Position numbers and translations under genes: made by a program. A stretch of 9,341 bases of DNA from an uncultured Lachnobacterium sp. (GTDB lineage Bacteria > Bacillota > Clostridia > Lachnospirales > Lachnospiraceae), in assembly GCA_945971355.1 (NCBI GenBank), contig CAMFPD010000077.1, positions 1-9,341 on the forward strand, written 5' to 3'. This document shows, one piece after another, positions 6,319 through 9,341 of this stretch. The notes beneath the pieces were generated by a model. That model ran no database searches and was not told the origin of the DNA. It saw only the letters and a list, made by a program, of their open reading frames with translations. Each line of letters opens with the position of its first letter. The first letter of the stretch is position 1.

Positions 6319-7005
6319 ATGGATAAATTAAAAGTTTTGGTTGTAGATGATGAAAGTAGAATGAGAAAGCTTGTTAAGGATTTCCTTGTGAGGGAGGATT
6401 ACGAGGTGCTTGAGGCTGGTGACGGTGAGGAGGCACTTGATATTTTTTACAGTGAAAAGGATATAGCGCTTATTATCCTGGATGTTATGATGCCAAAACT
6501 AAATGGCTGGGAGGTGTGTAAGGAAATAAGAGAGACCTCCAAGGTGCCAATTATTATGCTTACTGCAAAAAGTACAGAAAGTGACGAGCTTAATGGTTTT
6601 GAGCTTGGAGCAGATGAGTATATATCAAAACCTTTTTCACCCAAGATACTGGTGGCAAGGGTGGGCGCACTTCTTCGAAGAACAAGCAAAATTGGTGATG
6701 AGACCATGATTAAGGAAATGGGTGGAATTGTCATGGACAAGAATGCTCACACGGTGAAGATTGATAATAATCTGGTAGAACTCAGCTATAAGGAGTTTGA
6801 ACTGTTGGATTATTTCATGGAAAATGCAGGGATTGCTTTATCAAGAGAAAAAATTCTGGATAGTGTCTGGGATTACGATTATTTTGGTGATGCCAGAACA
6901 ATTGATACTCATGTGAAGAAGCTCAGAAATAAGATGGGAGATAAAGGGGATTACATCAAAACCATATGGGGTATGGGCTACAAATTTGAGGTTAATAGAG
7001 AATGA
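6319..7005 (+). CDS. OmpR/PhoB-family response regulator
   Basis: This 228-residue cytoplasmic transcription factor should be activated by phosphate from the kinase encoded next door. The receiver domain (1-121) has the acidic pair D10-D11, phospho-acceptor D55 in LIILDVMMP, T82 in MLTAK and K104 in ISKPF, all intact. The C-terminal winged helix (about 130-226) carries SYKEFELLDYFMENAG and the recognition region ARTIDTHVKKLRNKMG, ending with the usual IWGMGYKF. GGAGG at 6306-6310 lies 8 bases before the ATG, inside the membrane-protein gene, and the ATG follows that stop directly. The 3' end overlaps the kinase gene by four bases (ATGA). Target genes are unknown; the lipoprotein gene after the kinase is one candidate. 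Confidence 0.96.
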   Translation: MDKLKVLVVDDESRMRKLVKDFLVREDYEVLEAGDGEEALDIFYSEKDIALIILDVMMPKLNGWEVCKEIRETSKVPIIMLTAKSTESDELNGFELGADEYISKPFSPKILVARVGALLRRTSKIGDETMIKEMGGIVMDKNAHTVKIDNNLVELSYKEFELLDYFMENAGIALSREKILDSVWDYDYFGDARTIDTHVKKLRNKMGDKGDYIKTIWGMGYKFEVNRE

Positions 7006-8492
7006 AGAATAGATTTTGCAGAACCTCCATATCGGTAAAAATGGTAATAACAATGCTTTTAATTGTAATCGGCACAATAGGCTTGTGCTGGTTTATAAAC
7101 AATACATTTCTCGAAAAATATTATATACATCACAAACAGGAACAGATTTTAAATGGCTTTGAAACAATTGATTATGCCAGCTATGAAGGAATCTTAAGAG
7201 ATGAAAAATTTGATATTACTTTTGAAAAAATATGTGTAAATGGTAATATCAGTGCAATTGTTATTGGTAAAAATAGAGAGATTGTCAGAGCCTCTGTCAA
7301 TGATATCCAGCTTTTGCAAATGCAGCTATCGGATATGCTAAGCGGCGATACTGGAATCAACTATGAGGAAATTCAGGCGGAGGAAAATTATGTTCTGGCC
7401 AAGCAGGTTGACTCAAGACTTGGAGAGGAATATCTGGTGCTGTGGGGACGCTTGGCTGATGGAAGTACTGTTCTAATGAGATCGGCATTGGAGAGTATCA
7501 GGGAGAGTGCCAGCATAACCAATAAATTCTTTGAGCTTGTAGGTGTTTTTTCTGTTTTAGTTTGTTTAATAATTATCATTTTTGTATCAAAGACAATTTC
7601 CAGACCAATAAGAGAGATAACAGAACTTTCTAAGAAAATATCAGAGCTTGATTTCGAAGCAAAGTATGTTGCTAATGAAAATGACAGTATAGAAATAGAT
7701 GAACTGGGTCAGCACATGAATGCTCTGTCTCAGACTTTGGAAAAGACTATATCGGAGCTAAAGGCTGCAAACCTGGAATTACAGCAGGATATAGAGAAAA
7801 AAGAAGAAATTGATGAGATGCGTAAGGAGTTTTTGTCTAATGTATCTCACGAATTAAAAACACCCCTCGCCCTTATATCAGGTTATGCAGAAGGACTGAA
7901 GGAAGGTGTCATGGACGACGAGGAAAGTCGTGATTATTACTGTGAAGTGATAATGGATGAGTCGGAAAAGATGAATACCATGGTTAAAAAGCTGTTGACT
8001 CTAAATCAACTGGAATTTGGTAATGATACGGTGGATATCACGAGATTTGATATGACAGAGCTGGTGAGAGGGGTTATTAATGCTTCAGCACTTCTGACTG
8101 CACAGGAGAACATTACAGTGAACTTTACAGAACAGGAATCTGTTTATGTATGGGGAGATGAATATAAGGTTGAGGAAGTAATAACTAACTATGTAAGCAA
8201 TGCAATTCATTATGCAAAAAACGAAAAGATAATTGATATATCTTTTGAAAAGAGAGATAATCATTTAAGAGTGAAGGTTTTTAATACAGGAGACCACATT
8301 CCGGAGAATGAGCTGGATAAGGTATGGATAAAATTCTACAAAGTGGATAAGGCCAGAACTCGTGAATATGGTGGAAGTGGAATAGGACTTTCCATTGTTA
8401 AGGCTATAATGGACTCTTTGCATCAACAGTGTGGAGTACTCAATCGTGAGAATGGTGTTGAGTTTTGGATGGAATTGGAAACTAATAACTAA
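7002..8492 (+). CDS. Membrane sensor histidine kinase with HAMP domain
   Basis: This 496-residue transmembrane kinase is the cognate partner of the preceding regulator, with which it shares a four-base ATGA overlap. Order: a short cytoplasmic start, first membrane helix (14-34), an extracytoplasmic sensor region of about 140 residues (35-176) without an obvious named domain, second membrane helix (about 177-197), HAMP (about 197-250), a coiled linker (250-275), HisKA with FLSNVSHELKTPLALISGY (277-295; phospho-histidine 283), and an ATPase domain with N-box VITNYVSNAIHYA (393-405) and glycine box GGSGIGLSIVKA (457-468). The G1 region reads FNTGDHIPE (427-435): Asn replaces the usual Asp and His the second Gly. 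The same NTG form occurs in many Firmicutes kinases, so it need not mean loss of activity. The signal sensed is unknown. Confidence 0.95.
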   Translation: MKNRFCRTSISVKMVITMLLIVIGTIGLCWFINNTFLEKYYIHHKQEQILNGFETIDYASYEGILRDEKFDITFEKICVNGNISAIVIGKNREIVRASVNDIQLLQMQLSDMLSGDTGINYEEIQAEENYVLAKQVDSRLGEEYLVLWGRLADGSTVLMRSALESIRESASITNKFFELVGVFSVLVCLIIIIFVSKTISRPIREITELSKKISELDFEAKYVANENDSIEIDELGQHMNALSQTLEKTISELKAANLELQQDIEKKEEIDEMRKEFLSNVSHELKTPLALISGYAEGLKEGVMDDEESRDYYCEVIMDESEKMNTMVKKLLTLNQLEFGNDTVDITRFDMTELVRGVINASALLTAQENITVNFTEQESVYVWGDEYKVEEVITNYVSNAIHYAKNEKIIDISFEKRDNHLRVKVFNTGDHIPENELDKVWIKFYKVDKARTREYGGSGIGLSIVKAIMDSLHQQCGVLNRENGVEFWMELETNN

Positions 8493-8509
8493 AACGCTTT
8501 AATTTGTTG

Positions 8510-8538
8510 TTGTAAAGCTATTTCAAATGTGCTACCAT
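8510..8538 (+). promoter_or_regulatory. Probable extended -10 promoter for the lipoprotein gene
   Basis: A -35-like TTGTAA (8510-8515, four of six) is 17 bases from a -10-like TACCAT (8533-8538, four of six), which is preceded by TGC to give an extended -10 (TGnTACCAT). The likely start would be near 8545, leaving a leader of about 28 bases before the ATG at 8573. Its position in the largest gap downstream of the main promoter supports it; both boxes are imperfect. Confidence 0.45.
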
Positions 8539-8572
8539 TAATTAAAATAGGATAAAAGTCATAGGTGAAAAA

Positions 8573-9298
8573 ATGAAAAAGAAACGTTTTTTAGCATTGA
8601 CTGTTGTGGCGGCAACGATTTTATCTTTGACAGGATGTGGGACTCCTTTATATGAGCTTACAGAAGAGGAAGAAGCAATAATTGTAAAGTATTCTGCCCA
8701 TGTTATTTCAAAGTATAATGTTTTTCAGAGAGACGGAATGAATTCTGTTTTGCCAGAAATTCAGGAGGAAGAAACTGAAACAGTTGAGGAATCTACTGAG
8801 AGTATTGAGGAGTCGACAGAGGCAGTTGATGGAAATGTTGCTTCAAGTAATGGAGCAGACAGTGGAGCGGAACAGTCTGGTGGAAGTATTTCACTGGGGG
8901 AAGCACTTAATTTTACAGAGGGATTGGATATTACATACAATGGATTTGAGATGATGCCATCCTATAAGGAGGGCAGCTATTATGCTATTGAAGCAGGCGT
9001 GGGATATTCATATCTGGTTATGAACTTTACTCTTACTAATAATAGTTCAGAGGCATGTGATGTAGATTTGTTTTCGGACAATCTGCAATTTTCAGCCAAG
9101 CTTGACAGTGATGAGAAAATTGCTGCAGAGTCAAATTTCCTCACATACAGCATCGTGAATTATGAGGGGACAGTAGAGGCTGGAGAGAGCGTTGAACTGA
9201 TATTACTGTTTAAGGTGACGGATACTGCAGAACCATCCACAATAATGCCAGAGCTTTATTTAGACAAGGATGGAAGCATATATTCTGTAAATTTATAA
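8573..9298 (+). CDS. Surface lipoprotein with acidic linker and DUF4352-like C-terminal domain
   Basis: The 241-residue product starts with a lipoprotein signal peptide (MKKKRF, a hydrophobic stretch, then lipobox LTGC, lipidated C22), so it should be anchored on the outer face of the membrane. A short helical region (28-50, LTEEEEAIIVKYSAHVISKYN) follows. Next is an E/S/T-rich linker (64-104) containing two copies of a seven-residue repeat, and then a beta-rich domain (about 108-241) with YLVMNFTLTNNSSEACDVDL, resembling DUF4352-type immunoglobulin-like domains. AGGTGA at 8563-8568 supports the ATG. It lies 80 bases after the kinase gene and probably has its own promoter. It could be a cell-envelope target or accessory of the two-component system; no enzymatic motif is seen. 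Lipoprotein call is firm, domain name moderate, function unknown. Confidence 0.88.
   Translation: MKKKRFLALTVVAATILSLTGCGTPLYELTEEEEAIIVKYSAHVISKYNVFQRDGMNSVLPEIQEEETETVEESTESIEESTEAVDGNVASSNGADSGAEQSGGSISLGEALNFTEGLDITYNGFEMMPSYKEGSYYAIEAGVGYSYLVMNFTLTNNSSEACDVDLFSDNLQFSAKLDSDEKIAAESNFLTYSIVNYEGTVEAGESVELILLFKVTDTAEPSTIMPELYLDKDGSIYSVNL
8783..8824 (+). repeat. Two tandem 21-bp units encoding VEESTES / IEESTEA
   Basis: Two adjacent 21-base units (8783-8803 and 8804-8824) encode V/I-EESTE-S/A within the lipoprotein linker (residues 71-84). They are diverged at third positions, so this is an established protein repeat rather than a fresh duplication. It probably lengthens a flexible acidic spacer between the membrane anchor and the folded domain. 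Confidence 0.7.
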
Positions 9299-9341
9299 AA
9301 ATTATAAAAAAGTGAGCAAAAACATTAACACTATGATATAA

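Noticed and set aside
8496..8518. GCTTTA/TAAAGC hairpin after the kinase gene as a terminator
   Set aside because: Only six mostly A/T pairs with an 11-base loop and no clean T-run; it also overlaps the putative -35 of the lipoprotein promoter.
9299..9341. A/T-rich tail after the lipoprotein gene as terminator or promoter
   Set aside because: No stem-loop with a T-run is visible; TATGAT at 9332-9337 has no -35 partner at proper spacing.

Overview
The window reads as low-GC Clostridia, most likely Lachnospiraceae (Butyrivibrio/Agathobacter-like). The basis is A/T-rich codon use, strong GGAGG ribosome sites, two TTG starts, a class III fructose-1,6-bisphosphatase, a short SufBC-type Fe-S system and an E/S/T-linker lipoprotein. 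The genus is inference. All supported genes are on the + strand. I saw no rRNA, tRNA, CRISPR array, insertion sequence or phage gene.

Layout. Positions 1-80 hold the last 25 codons of an unidentified gene. A stand-alone Hpt phosphotransfer protein follows (95-439) and is closed by a strong intrinsic terminator with a GUGA loop (446-478). A near-consensus sigma-A promoter (500-527) then starts a new unit: a DUF134/UPF0251 HTH protein with a cysteine-rich tail (TTG start at 568), a SufC-like ATPase (913-1644) and a short SufB/SufD-like scaffold (1656-2576). The last two form a minimal SUF-like (SMS-type, SmsCB) Fe-S cluster system. A perfect 12-bp palindrome (539-550) lies between the predicted transcription start and the first ribosome site and is a candidate operator.

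Next come an unrecognised 89-residue protein (2637-2906), class III FBPase (2928-4886, TTG start), LarB for the nickel-pincer cofactor (4887-5648), an unrecognised single-pass membrane protein with a coiled coil (5683-6318), an OmpR-type response regulator (6319-7005) and its histidine kinase (7002-8492). Gaps here are 60, 21, 0, 34, 0 and -4 bases, and none holds a convincing terminator, so much of 568-8492 may be read together. An 80-base gap with a plausible extended -10 promoter (8510-8538) precedes a lipoprotein (8573-9298) with a DUF4352-like C-terminal domain. The last 43 bases are A/T-rich and hold nothing I can support.

How the genes work together. DUF134 plus SufC/SufB-like is a coherent Fe-S assembly unit in which the Cys-rich DUF134 protein could sense Fe-S or metal status. 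FBPase is gluconeogenic and LarB makes the first nickel-pincer precursor; their link to the Fe-S genes is positional only. The membrane protein, regulator and kinase form a tight signalling cassette, and the lipoprotein may be an accessory or target of it. The most novel candidates are the DUF134/palindrome arrangement, the isolated larB, and the unrecognised proteins at 2637 and 5683.
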